Shown: one piece after another, positions 1 through 12,400 of the stretch
Numbering within the stretch: the first letter of the stretch is position 1
How the letters are laid out: each line of letters starts with the position of its first letter
Source of the DNA: Mycoplasma sp. 1018B
GTDB lineage: Bacteria; Bacillota_I; Bacilli_A; Mycoplasmatales; Metamycoplasmataceae
Reading direction: 5' to 3'
DNA length: 64,000 nucleotides
NCBI RefSeq assembly: GCF_024582675.1
Contig: NZ_CP102084.1
Location: forward strand, 248,001-312,000
The notes under the pieces: generated by a model
The model's input: only the letters and a program-made list of their open reading frames with translations
Databases searched by the model: none
What the model was told of the DNA's origin: nothing
Program-made: the position numbers and the translations under genes

Positions 1-3000
1 AAGAAATTCAAGCATTATTAAATGAAGCTTTAGAATTAGCTAAAACTAATGCTAAAAATAAAGTAAATCAACAAGCTTTATTATCACCAAATGAAAAAGC
101 TAACTTTAAAGATCAAATTGAAAAGGCAACTTTAGCTGATTTAAATAACTTTAAACTTGATAAAAATATTAATGAAATTATCATTAATGTTGAAGCTGAA
201 GAAAAACTTAAAGAAGCTGTATTAACTCAAATCAAAAATAAACAAAATCTTAATGACAATCAAAAAGCAACATTAGAATTTAGACTTAAAAATAATGATA
301 AAAAAGTTTTAAGCGCATTATCTAAAGAAATTAGAGATTTAGATAATGCTATGAAAGCTTTAAAAGAAAAAGTTGTTGAAGAATTAAAAGCTTTAACTAA
401 TGATCCAAATGTTACTTTCGATTCACAACAAGAAAAAGAAGCAGATAAATTTAAATATGCTACTAGAGAACAACAAAGTGCTTATTTAACTCAATTAACT
501 GCAGCACAAACTTTATTAGCTAAAGAAGGTGAAGATTTTGATCTTGATGCTGTTAATGATTTATTAACTCAATTAACCAATACTTTTGATAACTTAAAAG
601 GTGAAGAAAATAAAACCGCTTATGATCAATCAGTAAATCAATTAGATCAATTTAGCGAAGCACAAAAAGAGGCAATCAAAGAGGCAATCAAAGAGGCAAT
701 TGAAAATAGCAATAATGATGAAGAAGCAAATAATATCATTACTAAAGCACAATCTATAAACACTTTAATCAATGATTTAAAAACTAAAGTAAATCAAGAA
801 GATACTATCAAAACTTCTAATCTTTACTCTGGCGAATCACAAGCCAATAAAGATAATTATGATAATGGTTTAACTAATGCTAAAGATTTAATTAAAGAAT
901 TTGAAAAATTAACTTTTAATACTCCAGTATTAACTAATTTAACTACTGAAGAACAAAAATTAACTAATGCTAATAATCAATTAACCAATGCTCAAAATAA
1001 TTTAGACGGAACAAGAAAATTATTATTAGATGGTGTTGATCAAGTAAGCAATTTAACTACCGAAGAAAAAATAGCATTTAAAGAAAAAATTAATCAATTT
1101 GATAAAAATCTTTCAAGCGAACAAGAAAATCAATTTAAAAATGAAGTGCTTGAAGAAACTAAAGCTAATACTAAAGCTGCTATAGATCAATTAATTAACT
1201 TATCGCAAGATGAAAAAGACAAATATAAATCTCAAATAAATTCAGCTCAATTAAATGAAAATCCTTGAGATAAAGCAGTAAATGATTTATTAAATCAAGC
1301 CAAAGCAGATAATGTAGCTAAAGTGGATTTAAAAACATTAGTAGAAAACGCACAAAATCTTAATGAAGCTCAAAAAGCTGCTTTAAGAAATGAAATTACT
1401 TTAGCAACTGCTGAAAATTCACAAGCTTTAAAAGAAAAAATTGCTCAATTAGATGAAGCAATGAAACAATATAAAGATATTCAAGTGATAAATCAAAATG
1501 ATATTAGATATAGTCAAGCTGATGAAAATCCAAAAACTCATTATGATAATTTATTAGCTCAAAAAACTCTTGATTTAGATAAAACTAACGGTGCTAATTT
1601 AGATTTACAACAAGTTAAAGATAAAATTAATGCTCTTAATGAAGCTCTTGAAGCTTTAAACGGTCAAGAAAGAGTAAATGCTGCTAAACAAAATGCATTA
1701 GATAGAATTCAAAATGAATATACAAGTTTAACTAATGCTCAAAAAGCACAGGCAATTAAAAATATTAATAATGCTAATACTTTAGAAGATATTAACAATG
1801 CTGATAATTTAAATAAAGTAATTAATGGTGAAACAAACACTCTTAAAAATTACTTAAATAATAATGATACTTTTAAAGCTCAAAATGATTATAGTGCTGC
1901 TAATAATGATGCTAAAGTTGCATATGATGCACAAATTACTAGAGCTCAAGAATTATTAACTCAATTAGAACAAGCTAACAATATAGATTTATTAAATAAA
2001 GATTTAATTAATCAACAAAATCAAGCAATTAACAACGCAATTAATAATTTAGATGGTCAAAATAATCTAAATGCATCTAAAGAAAAAGCAATTGAAGCAA
2101 TTAAAAACGCACAAAATCTTAATGATTCTCAAAAAGAAAATTTAATTAATCAAGTTAATAATGCTTCTAATATGTCTGAAGTTGAAAAAATTAAAACTTT
2201 AACTTCAGAACTTGATCAAGCAATGAATGATTTAAAAACTACAGTTGATCAAAATGGTAATTTAGATCAAAATAAAGATTATTTAAATGCTTCAAGTGAG
2301 GTAAAACAAGCTTTTGAAGATACTAATAATGTAGCTAATAATTTATTAAATAAAACTCAAGGAGCTAATATTATTGATCTTGATACTATTAAAAAATTAA
2401 ATCAAGATTTAAAAGATAAAACTGATAAACTTGATGGTAATGAAAACTTAAAAGCTAAACAAGATCAAGCTAAAGAAACAATTGATCAATTAACTAATTT
2501 AAATAATGCACAAAAAGAAGCTTTAAAAACACAAGTTGATAATGCTTTATTAATTGCTGATGTAGATAAAACTACAAATGAAGCTAACGCTTTAGATCAA
2601 GCAATGAAAAAACTTGTTGATACAAAAGAAGCTATTGAAAAAGAATTAGCTAAAGAAACTAATGATTCTTATAAAGCAGCTAGCGAAAAAACTAAAAATC
2701 AATATAATCAAATTAAAGATCAAATTGATAAAGTTTTAGATAAAACAAATGGTTTGGCAACTAATTTAGAAGAAATTACTAAATTAGAAAAAGATATTAT
2801 TGATGCAAAAGAACAATTAGATGGAGATCAAAATTATCAATATAAATTTGATAAAACTAATGATCAAATTAATAATAGTACTAAATTAACACAAGTTCAA
2901 AAAGATGAATTATTAAAAGAATTAGAAGAAATTACAATTCCTACTGATTTAAATAATCAAGAACAAATTGATGAATTTAAAAATACTATTAATAATTTAA

Positions 3001-4379
3001 ATGACAAAAAAGATTTAATTGAAAACTTGAATCAAAATAATGAATTAACTGCAAAACAAAAAGAAGATTTAATTAAAGATCTACTTGATTTAAATAACAA
3101 TGATAGAGATAATAATGCTAATAATTTAAATAATTTTGCTGATACAATTAAAAATGTTAATGCTAAAAAAGATCTTTATGATGCAGTTAATAAACTTGAA
3201 GATTCTGCTCTTAAAAATAAATTAGATGACATTATTAATCAATTAGATCCAAAAGATAAAAACTTTAATGATTTAAAATCTAAAGTAGATAAAGAATTAA
3301 CTTTAATTAATGATATTGTTAATAACAATAATTTAACTAAAGAAGAAAAAGATAATTTAATTAAACAAATAACTGATCTAAAATTAAATGATGATAATTT
3401 TGATCAAGCAATTAGTAATATTAAAGAAACTCTTGATAAAATTAATGAATTAAATCAAAACAATAATTTAAATGATAAAGTTAAAGAAATACTTAAAGAT
3501 AAACTTATAAATAGTGATAAAAATAGTTCTAATTTCGATCAATTATTAAATAATTATGAACAACTTAAAGAATTAAGTCAAGCTATTAATCAGGATAATA
3601 ATTTAACAGATGAACAAAAAGATAAATTATTAACAAATGTTTCTAAAGTTGAATTAGATGATGCAAACTTTAATAAACTAAAAGAAAATATTAAAAAGAA
3701 AAAAGAAGTATTAGATCTTAAAGATACAACAGACGAAAAAGCTAATGAAACTTTAAAATCTAAAGTTCAAGATTTAGATATTAATAGTGCAACATTTGAT
3801 GAGCAATTAAATGATTTAACTCAACGTTTTGATAAAGTTAAAGAAATTAAAGAAAATAGTGAATTTAACAATTCAACTAAGGAAAAATTAATTGATCAAA
3901 TAGTTCAATCAAATAAAGCTTTAAATGAAATTGATAAACAAATTGATGCTATTAGAAATATTCAAAATAATAGTGCTTTAAGTGAAAAAACTAAAGAGCA
4001 ATTAATAGAAGAAATTTTAGCTCAACAAAATTATGATGCTGTTAAAGCTAAAATTGAGAAAATTAAAGAATTACAAAATTCATTAACTGATTTAAATAAT
4101 GCTTATGAAGAAGCTAAAGAAAAAGTTAATAATAAAACTCATCAAGAATATCAAAATAATAAAGATAAAACCCAGAATATTCTAGATCAAGCCAAAGATA
4201 AGACTTTAGAAGAAATTGAACAACAAATTAAAAATAATAATCAATTAAGAGATAATATTGAAAGTGGCAAAGCCTCAAATAATATTACTCAATTAATAGT
4301 TGCTTCAACTTTAGTAGCTCTTACATTAGGTATTGTCTTAATTTTCCCTGCTATAAGAAAGAAAATTGCTCATAAATAA
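1..4379 (+). CDS. Giant FIVAR/GA-repeat surface protein, 3' part (start lies before the window)
   Basis: The frame is open from base 3 to a TAA at 4377-4379, with one in-frame TGA (Trp) at 1266, giving about 1458 visible residues. The protein is Asn/Lys/Gln/Asp-rich, almost entirely helical and has no cysteine-rich or enzymatic motif. From about 1323 to 2900 it shows repeats of roughly 125 aa resembling the FIVAR plus GA modules of staphylococcal Ebh: a Y..A....K..YD segment, an LNG turn, then LTNAQKxAL-type helices. From about 2900 to 4150 the repeats are shorter (about 45 aa, L..N..L...QK..L). A hydrophobic segment near the end (ITQLIVASTLVALTLGIVLI) followed by RKK is a C-terminal membrane anchor. 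By analogy with Ebh-type proteins it may bind host matrix or serum proteins; that is inference. It belongs to the same family as genes A-C but has a different anchor sequence. Confidence 0.85.
669..700 (+). repeat. 12-bp tandem repeat (2.7 copies) inside the giant gene
   Basis: The unit GAGGCAATCAAA occurs at 669-680 and 681-692 and partly at 693-700, encoding EAIK repeats in a predicted helix. It is identical between copies, so it is a recent or slipping microduplication. A 12-bp unit keeps the frame. Confidence 0.8.
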
Positions 4380-4380
4380 A

Positions 4381-4412
4381 AAAAATCAAAAGTTTTAAAC
4401 TTTTGATTTTTT
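4381..4412 (+). terminator. Rho-independent terminator after the giant repeat gene
   Basis: Arms 4381-4395 and 4397-4411 are exact inverted repeats ending in a T run, 2 nt after the stop codon. The hairpin is AT-rich, as in other mycoplasma terminators here. Confidence 0.75.
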
Positions 4413-4441
4413 ATTATTAATTTTTGTGTTATTGTTTATGT

Positions 4442-5002
4442 ATGCAAATAAAAAAATACCAAAGAAAAATTAATTCTTCATATTTTGAAGAATTTGATAA
4501 TAAAATATATTTAAAACATTCTGCTTTAGAGAAAAAGAATAATCATTATCTAAATTTTGATTTATCTTGAGAAAAAAATCCTCTAGCTAAATCTTATGCT
4601 TTAATTTTATTAGATTATGAAGCTTCTAGAGTAATAGGACAACCATTTATTCATTGAATTGTAGCTAATATAAAAAATAATTTTTTAATTCAAGGTGCAA
4701 ATTTAAATGATACTACAATTGTTCAAGGTGTTAATTCTACATGTGAAGGTTTAAATGAAAATAAACAAGGAGTATTAATAGAATGTATTCCTTCTGCTTT
4801 TAAGCAAACTTTTAAACAAGCAAGTAATTATTTTCCACCAATGCCTCCTGACGATACACATTTGTATACAATTAAAATTGTTGCTTTGTCTAAAGAGCAT
4901 TTAGATTTAACAAATGGTTTTCATTTGAGTGATTTATATGAACAAATGCATGATTATATTATTGATGAAATTGAAGATCATTTTTGATATAAAAATAAAT
5001 AG
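4442..5002 (+). CDS. YbhB/PEBP-family protein, copy 1
   Basis: The gene encodes 186 aa with TGA read as Trp at three places, so it is invisible with the standard code. It resembles the phosphatidylethanolamine-binding (Raf kinase inhibitor-like) fold. The core YALILLDYEAS...PFIHW.VANI corresponds to the family's DPDAP...HW...NI block, and FPPMPPDDTHLYTIKIVAL corresponds to the PcPP.G.H.Y.f.lyAL block. There is no signal peptide, so it is probably cytoplasmic. The bacterial role is poorly defined (anion or ligand binding). ATG 4442 is chosen because the ATG at 4438 reads into a stop after 11 codons. A second paralogue follows 9 nt downstream with its own ribosome site. Confidence 0.8.
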
Positions 5003-5011
5003 GAGAAGAAA

Positions 5012-5674
5012 ATGTTAAAATTAGGTAATAATAATTTTGTGCAATCGTCAATGATAAATGAAAATGGTTATATAGCTGATCATGCTGGAGCATTAAATAA
5101 TGTTAATCAAACCTTATTTGCTTCTTACTCTCCTGATTTTACTTGATCAAAAGTAAATAATGCTAAATCTTATGCTATTTTAATTGAAGATTTTGCAGCT
5201 TCTAAAGTTATTGGCATGCCTTTTATTCACTGAGTAGCTTTAAATATTAAAGATAATTTTATTCAAGCTAATCAATCATACTTAGACTATAGTAAATGAA
5301 AAAAATCTAATAGTTATTTTTATAGTGATGATATTTTATGACAAGGACATAATTCTTCAGTTAATCAAACTTTAGTAAAAAACAATAAAATTAATAGCAA
5401 TTTAGGTGGAATTTTACCAGAAGCTTTTACAGCTAAAAATATTGATGATTCTTTATTATATTTTGGTTGTTATCCACCAGATAAAGATCATATTTATACA
5501 GTTAATATTTATGCTTTAGATGTTGAAGCAAAAGATTTAAAATATTACAAAGATGATCATAAAAAAGAATATTCATTCAATGAACCTTTTTATGTGGGAG
5601 ATTTTATACAAGCAATTAGCAAACACACTATAAGTAAGCAAATTTTAACTTTTAAATATAAACAAGTTAAATAG
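5012..5674 (+). CDS. YbhB/PEBP-family protein, copy 2
   Basis: The gene encodes 220 aa, with four TGA codons read as Trp. AGGAGA ends 5 nt before the ATG and begins within the stop of copy 1, so the two genes are likely translated from one message. The PEBP blocks are recognisable (SYAILIEDFAAS, PFIHWVALNI, CYPPDKDHIYTVNIYAL). It is longer than copy 1 because of an N-terminal extension, an insert of about 20 aa in the middle and a longer tail. Sequence similarity to copy 1 is limited outside the core, so this is an old duplication or two separately acquired members. The function is unknown beyond the family fold. Confidence 0.8.
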
Positions 5675-5711
5675 GAAAAAAGATAAACAATAAAGTCTTT
5701 TTTCTTTTTTA
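5675..5711 (+). terminator. Terminator after the PEBP pair
   Basis: GAAAAAAGA (5675-5683) pairs with TCTTTTTTC (5696-5704), followed by a T run, directly after the stop codon. Confidence 0.65.
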
Positions 5712-5742
5712 TTCTTTTTAATTTAAAATGAATACTTTGTTC

Positions 5743-5761
5743 ATATATATATATATATATA
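5743..5761 (+). repeat. AT-dinucleotide tract upstream of the mini gene
   Basis: (AT)9A ends 52 nt before the start codon at 5814. Similar tracts precede genes A, B and C. Such tracts slip during replication and can change promoter spacing; that role is inferred. Confidence 0.7.
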
Positions 5762-5813
5762 GATTCAACGTATTTAATTTTAAAATTTGTAAAATGAAAG
5801 AAATATTAAAAAT

Positions 5814-6431
5814 ATGAATAAGAAAAAAATCAAAAATTTTTTAGTAATTGTACCTAGTATTATAGCTGCAACTTCTTTTGCTATTTCATCTACTGATGAA
5901 GTAAGTATAAGTAATAATCAAAATAATACTAAAATTGATAATTTAGTATATAAAATTAAAGAATTTATTACTTATAAAAATAAGCAAACTTATTCTAGAT
6001 TGAATAATATTATTTCAAAAATAAATGAATTAAAAAATAAGTATGTAGAAAACGTAGATCAAAAACTTGAATTATATGAATTAATAGCTCAAACTGTTGA
6101 TTTAATAGGTCAAAATAAATATAAAACTTTTAATAACAAAATTGTTAATGGTTATATAAACGGCACTGCCTATGATAATATAGATAATAATCAAAAAGGT
6201 AAAATAACTAGTTATATTGTCACTTTAAATATTGATAATAAAGATGATTTTTTACAAAAATTAGCTAATGAATATTATCGTTCTCAAATTGTTAGCAAAA
6301 TTAATTCCTTATGACCGAAAAATAGAGAAAATTCATTAAATGAACCTGGCAAATATCCTGATTATAATACCTATGTTTTAACATTAGGATTAGGTGTATT
6401 TTTGATTAAAAAATTAATAAAAAAGAGTTAA
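5814..6431 (+). CDS. Mini head-domain surface protein with C-terminal anchor
   Basis: The gene encodes 205 aa with one TGA (Trp) at 6312. It has an N-terminal signal peptide (KKKIKNFLVIVPSIIAATSFA) and then a domain matching the heads of giant genes A, B and C. The match includes the SxIxxL-type helices, a 'GQNKYKTFNN..GY.NG' block aligning with their 'GRY/GKY..' block, and a YRSQIVSKINSLWP motif equivalent to HLRAQTIDMINTRWP. A short linker and a hydrophobic tail (YVLTLGLGVFLIKKLIKK) follow directly. It is therefore the family's head joined to an anchor, without the 2000 or so residues of helical repeats. It converges on gene A, and the two genes share one terminator. The function is unknown; it could be a truncated relic or a short surface form in its own right. 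The ATG at 5794 is out of frame. Confidence 0.75.
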
Positions 6432-6455
6432 TTTTAAATAACTCTTTTTTATTTT
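6420..6455. terminator. Bidirectional terminator between the mini gene and gene A
   Basis: AAAAAGAGTTA (6420-6430) pairs with TAACTCTTTTT (6439-6449), with T/A runs on both sides. It overlaps the mini gene stop codon and directly abuts the stop of gene A at 6455. Confidence 0.75.
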
Positions 6456-9400
6456 TATTTATTGAATTTTTTTACCAATAATCAAACAAAATAACTTAAT
6501 CCTCCAGTTAGAATAATGCTTACTCATAGTAGAATAAGAATTAATCAGTTTAAATATTTATTATTTGTATCAAAATAATTATGATTATTTTCTAACTCAT
6601 TTAATATTTTCTGTACTTCATAAATGTTTTTAGCATTATCAAGGCGTCTGTTAATTTTTTCTTTTTCTTTTAGTGAATATTGATTTAAATTATTAATTTT
6701 TATATTTGCTTGCTCTTTAGCTAAAATTAAATTGCTTCTACCATTTAAATTATTTAAAGAATTTAAAAATTGTTCATTATTAGTTTTCAAAAGTGTTTCA
6801 TTTAATAAATCGTTATTGTTGTTTTTATGCAAGTCCTCAAACAGATTTTTACTTTTGTTAATAATTTGATCATAATTATTTCTATTTTCTTTTGTTGCAT
6901 CATAATAATTATTATTAATTATTACTGAAGAATTATTTTTTAATTGATTTCTTAAATTTTGCATTAAATTATTAATATTTTGATAATTATCATTTAATTG
7001 ATTTAAAATTTTTAAATCATTAGTTTGATTTATAGCTTCAAGTGCCTTATCTTTTTGTGCATTAGTTAAAGCTTGATATTCTTGGTTAATTTTATTTTTT
7101 ATTAATTCTTTTTGTTTATTGACTTTAATTTGGCCATTTAAATTATTAATAGCATTTTTTAACTCATTGATAGCTTGATTAACTTGATTTAAATCTAAAT
7201 TATTTCCTTTTATTTTATCTATTGTTTGTTTTTGATCATTTAAGGCTTTATCATAAGCTTGTTTTAAATCTAAATCAGCTTGTGAATAATTAATATTATT
7301 AGTATCAATTGTTTGAATATTATTATAAGTTTGCATTGCTTGATCTAATAAAATAATTTTATTTTTTAAAAGATTTTGATTTTGTCAATTAAAATTTGCA
7401 ATTTCTTTTTCTAAATCTTCTTTTTGTGCATTATTAAGATATTTAGTTTGTTTTAAAAATTCATTTAATTCTTTTTGAGCATTTTGATCTTTTTGTTTAT
7501 TAATTAGTTCGTCAAATCTATTATTAAATTCATTGACTTTATTAGCAAAATCTTTACTTGTAGGATCTAAATTATCAATTAAATTATTCAACGTTTCTTT
7601 ATCTTTTTGATTTAAAATTTGTTCATTTTGAACTTTTTGATAAAGATTTTCTTTAGTTGTTAAATTAATTTTGCTTTCTTTGAAATTATTTAAATTATTA
7701 ATTTGATTTTCTTGATCATTAACAGCTATATTTAATAAATCATCTATTAAACCATTTTGTTGTTCGGTGGTTAAATTAGTTTTATTTTTAATTTCTTGAA
7801 TTAAATCTTTTTTATCCAGTAAATGATCAACTTGCTCATTAAATCATTTGATTTGTTCAGCATTATTTACATCGCTTGGTACTTTAATGTTATCAACTTG
7901 TTGAATTAATTTATCTTTTTCTTTTTGATTTAAATGAGAATTATTTTGAATACTTTGTTTAATTTTTTCTTTTTAAATTCATAATTTAAATCACCATCAA
8001 GTGCTTCTTTGACTTCAATTAAATCTTTTCTAATTGATTAACAGCTTGAGAATCAAGATTTTGCATTGAATTAGTTTTTAATAAATCTAATGCTTGATTT
8101 TTTAATTTATCATAATTGTTTTTAGTTCTTGGACTGGCTGCTTTATAAGAATCATTATTTTCTTGATTTAATTCATTTTCTAAATCTTGCAACGTATTAG
8201 CAAGTTGTTGCATTAAATTATCTAAAGTTAGAGCTTTATTAGCTATATCATCTACATCAGCAATTAATAAAGCATTATCAATTTCATTTTTTAAAGCTTC
8301 TTTTTGAGCATTATTTAATTCAGTTAATTGATCAATTTTTTCTTTAGCTTGATTTTGTTTATTTTTAAGTAATTGTTCACCATCTAAATCATTATATTTA
8401 GCTTCTAAATCTTTTGTTAATTGATCAATTGTTTTTTGATCAATAACATTAGCACCTTTTTCTTTATCAACAAGATTTGCTGCTTGATTTTCAATATCTT
8501 CAAAAGTAAGTTTTTTCTCACTTGTAGCATTTAAGTATTTTTTATCAGTATCTAACTTGTCATATTTAGCTAATTGATTTTTAAGATTTTGCATTGTTTG
8601 ATTAATATTATTTGCTAAATCTTTAATTGCTAAAATTTTGTCATTTTCAACTTCTTTATTAACTTGAGCAATTAAATTTTCTTTTTGTTTATTATTGAGA
8701 TCATTTAATTGATTAATATAATCAATTACTTGCTTACGAGCTTCAGTAATATTATTACCATTTAAATTATCAATAGCATTATGAAGATTTTGATTTTGTT
8801 GATTTACTAAATTTTCATTTAATAAATCCTCATCATTATTATTTTCTAATTGTTTTAATAAATTTTGAGTTTTGATAATTTCTTGATCATAAACTTGTTT
8901 TTTATCTGGCAAAGCATTAAGATAATTATTATCTGTTTTTAAAGTTTTTTCCTTAGCAAGATAATCTCTTAAAGTTTGCATTTGGCCATTTAATACTCTA
9001 TTTTCATTATCAGCTTGATTAACTTGTTCAAGATTATTAGCTTGATTAATTTTTTCAATAGCTTTAGTTTTTTGTGCTTCTGTTAATGAACTATATTCAT
9101 TATTAATTCTACTAATAGCATTTTCTTGAGCTTTTTTAACTTTTTCTTGACCATTAAGATTATTTTCTGCTTGTTTTAATTCATTAATTTTAGCTTCAAT
9201 TTGCTCTTTATTTAAGTTTAAACCATTTGTTTTATCAATGATACTTTCACGCTCTTCTAAAGCATTATCATAAACTTTTTGTGGATTTTCATCAGCTTGT
9301 GAATATTTAATATCATTTTTATCTACAACTTCAATTTCTTTATATTCTTTCATTAGATTATCTAAAGCTTGAATTTTAGTTTTTAATTGATCTATTTGAT

Positions 9401-12400
9401 TAGAATGAGCTAAAGTAATTTCATTTCTTAAAGCTGTTTTTTGAGCATCGTTAAGATATTGTGTATTTTCTAAGAAATCTTTTAAGTTAGTTTTTTTCTT
9501 ATTTGCTTCATTAGCTTTATCTAAAATATCCTGAAGTTTTTGATCAATAACATTATCATCAATTAAAGCTTTGTCAATTTCATCATTTAATTGATCTTTT
9601 TCTTCTTGTGCTAAATCTAATAATTGATTAATTTTAGTTTTTACGTTAGCTTTAGCTTCATTAAATGCTTTAGTTTTCAATTGATTTATTTGTTGGTTTG
9701 TTAAATCTTTTTCTAAAGTATTGATTTCATCATTTAATTGATTTTTTTCTTCTTGTACAAGATGAATCATTTTGTTAATTTTATCTTTAAGATTTTTTCT
9801 TTTACCATCTAAATTATTTAATGTTTGTTCTGTTTTTGTTGTTTTTGCAATTAATTCATTAATATTATTATCTAAATTATCATCTGTTAATTCTGTTTGT
9901 AATAAATTATTAATAATTGTTTCTAAATCATTTAAAGCATGATCATAATTAGCTTTATTTTCTTGATTTTCATAAAGATATAATGATGATTCTTTAATAT
10001 TATCTTTTTGATTTAAATAATTTTTTGCATTATTTATTAAAGTATTTAATTGTTCAGCTTGATTGGTTAAATTTTCTATTTTTTCTGTAGTATCTTTGGT
10101 TTTAATTAATTCGATTAATTGTTCTTTATGCTTAATATCTAAATCTTTGAATGTATTAATTTTATTTATAGCGTTTTCTTTAGCTTTTGCTATTATTTCG
10201 CCATTTAAATTATCAATTTTATTTTGCAAAGAATTATTTTGAATTTCAATATTTGTAAAATTCAATAAATTAGGATTATTAAAATCATTTAATTCATTTA
10301 ATAATTCTCTACTTGCACTAAATGTTTTATCATATTCATTTTTATATATTTGTGTAGCTTGATTATATTTTTGACTTTCTTTTAAATTATTATCGTTATT
10401 AATATAATCTTTTAAAATCTGCATTTGATTATTTAATTTTTGAGCGTTATTTTGAATATCATCTATTGTTTGATAATTATTAGCTTGTTTTATTAAGTTT
10501 TCTAAAGTTGTTAATTGCGCATTAGTTAAATGCATAAAATTATTCTTGATTAAATTAATTGTTTCTTCTTGTTTTTTAAGTAAATTAGCTTGACCATTTA
10601 AATTATTAATAGCTTCATTTAAGTTTTTAATTTGAGTTTTAATTTTTTCTAATGTTACATTTTGTTTACTTTCAGAATTAATAATTTGATCTCTTGATTG
10701 ATCATATTGATCATATTGATCTTTTAAATTCTCATCTGCTAATTGATAATTAATTGTATTTTTATCAACTTTTTCAATATTTCTATATTCAAGCATTGCT
10801 TGTTCTAAATTATTGATATATGTTTTTAAAGTATTTTTATTATCATTATCTGCATTATCAATTTCATTTTTTAAAGCTGTTTTTTGAGAATCATTAAGAT
10901 TTTGTGTTTTATTTAATTGATCAATTAATTCTTGTCTTAATTGGTGTAAATTTTGTGCTTCTTGATAAATTAAATCAATATTTTTATCAATTAAATTATC
11001 GTCTAAATCAGCAAGATTAACATTATTTTTAAATGTTTGTTTTTCTTGTATGTTTAAATTATTCATTTGCTCAATAAAATTATTAACATTTTCTTTAGCT
11101 TGAGCAAAAGCTTGATCAATAATTTGTTCTGCACTATTATCATCTCAATTATTTTCATCTAGTAAATCAATTTGTTTTTTAAAATTTTCTTTTTGCATTT
11201 TATCTAAATGTTTAGCTTTATCGATTTTATTTTTTAATTGAGATTTTTTTCCTTCTAAATTGTTTTGTGCATTTTCTAAATTAGTATATAAGTTAGAAAG
11301 TTCATTGATTTTTATTAAAGCATTATTAACATTTATATTATTAAAATCAAAATTTTCAAGTTCTTCGATTTTCTCTTTTGCTTTTATTAAAGCATTATCA
11401 TAATCATTTCTTTTTTCTATAGTTTCAAGATTATAATTATCTGAATTTTTAACTGTATTTTCTTCTAAGGTTTTATTTTTTAATTCACTTAAAACTGATT
11501 CTAAAATAATAATTTGATCTAATAAATTTTTAGCATTAGTGTTATCTCTAATTTGTAATAATGTATTTCTTATTTGCTGTTTTTGTTCATTTGAAATATG
11601 AGTTAAAGTTTGTAATCTTTCTAGTTTTTGCGTTAATTCTAAATCAAAATCTAAGTTTGTAAAACTAGCATTTAAATTATCTCTTATATCAGTGTAAAAA
11701 GCAATTGAATTTAAACGTAAATTATCATTATCTTTATTGCTTTGCGCTAAATTTCAAGCATTTTTAAAATTTTCTATAAGAGTTTGTTCTTTATTAATAA
11801 AAGGCAAAATTTGTTCTATATCATTAGTTTTTACAATAGCGATAATTTCATTTAATTTAGTATTAATTTCTTGTACAATATTTCTTTTTGTTGCTATTTT
11901 TAAAAAATCATTATTTAAATTTTGATAATTACTTTGAAAATCATCATCAGAAGGATTCAAATTATCCAAAAGATCATAAAAATATTTCTTATCATTTGAG
12001 CCAATTAAACTATCTTGTTGAATTTGTTTTATTAATGTAATTTTATTTTTAAAATTTTCAACCGTAATTTTGGCAGGATCTTTTGTAAATAATTGTTTTA
12101 AATATTTATTTTTTTGTTCTAAGTTTAATTGATCATCATTAATTAATTCATTAGCATAATTTAAGACTAAATTTAAAAGACTATTTTTACTATCGCTATT
12201 AGTTAAATTTAAATCAGTATCATTATCAATTAAAAATGTAGTTATATAAACGATTAATTTATTCTTATCTTCATTTTCAAAATTAGTTGCATTGATTTTA
12301 TCAATTAAATCTAATTTATTTTTAATCCTTTTACTTTTTGCCTCACTTGCTGTATCAGCAATTTGACTATAGTTAAAATTGGTATTTAAAATATCATTAT

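Noticed and set aside
11737-11925. Plus-strand ORF of 62 codons opposite gene A
   Set aside because: It lies inside the long minus-strand gene in antisense. Its composition (Phe/Leu/Ile-rich) is what the complement of Asn/Lys-rich repeats gives; no ribosome site.
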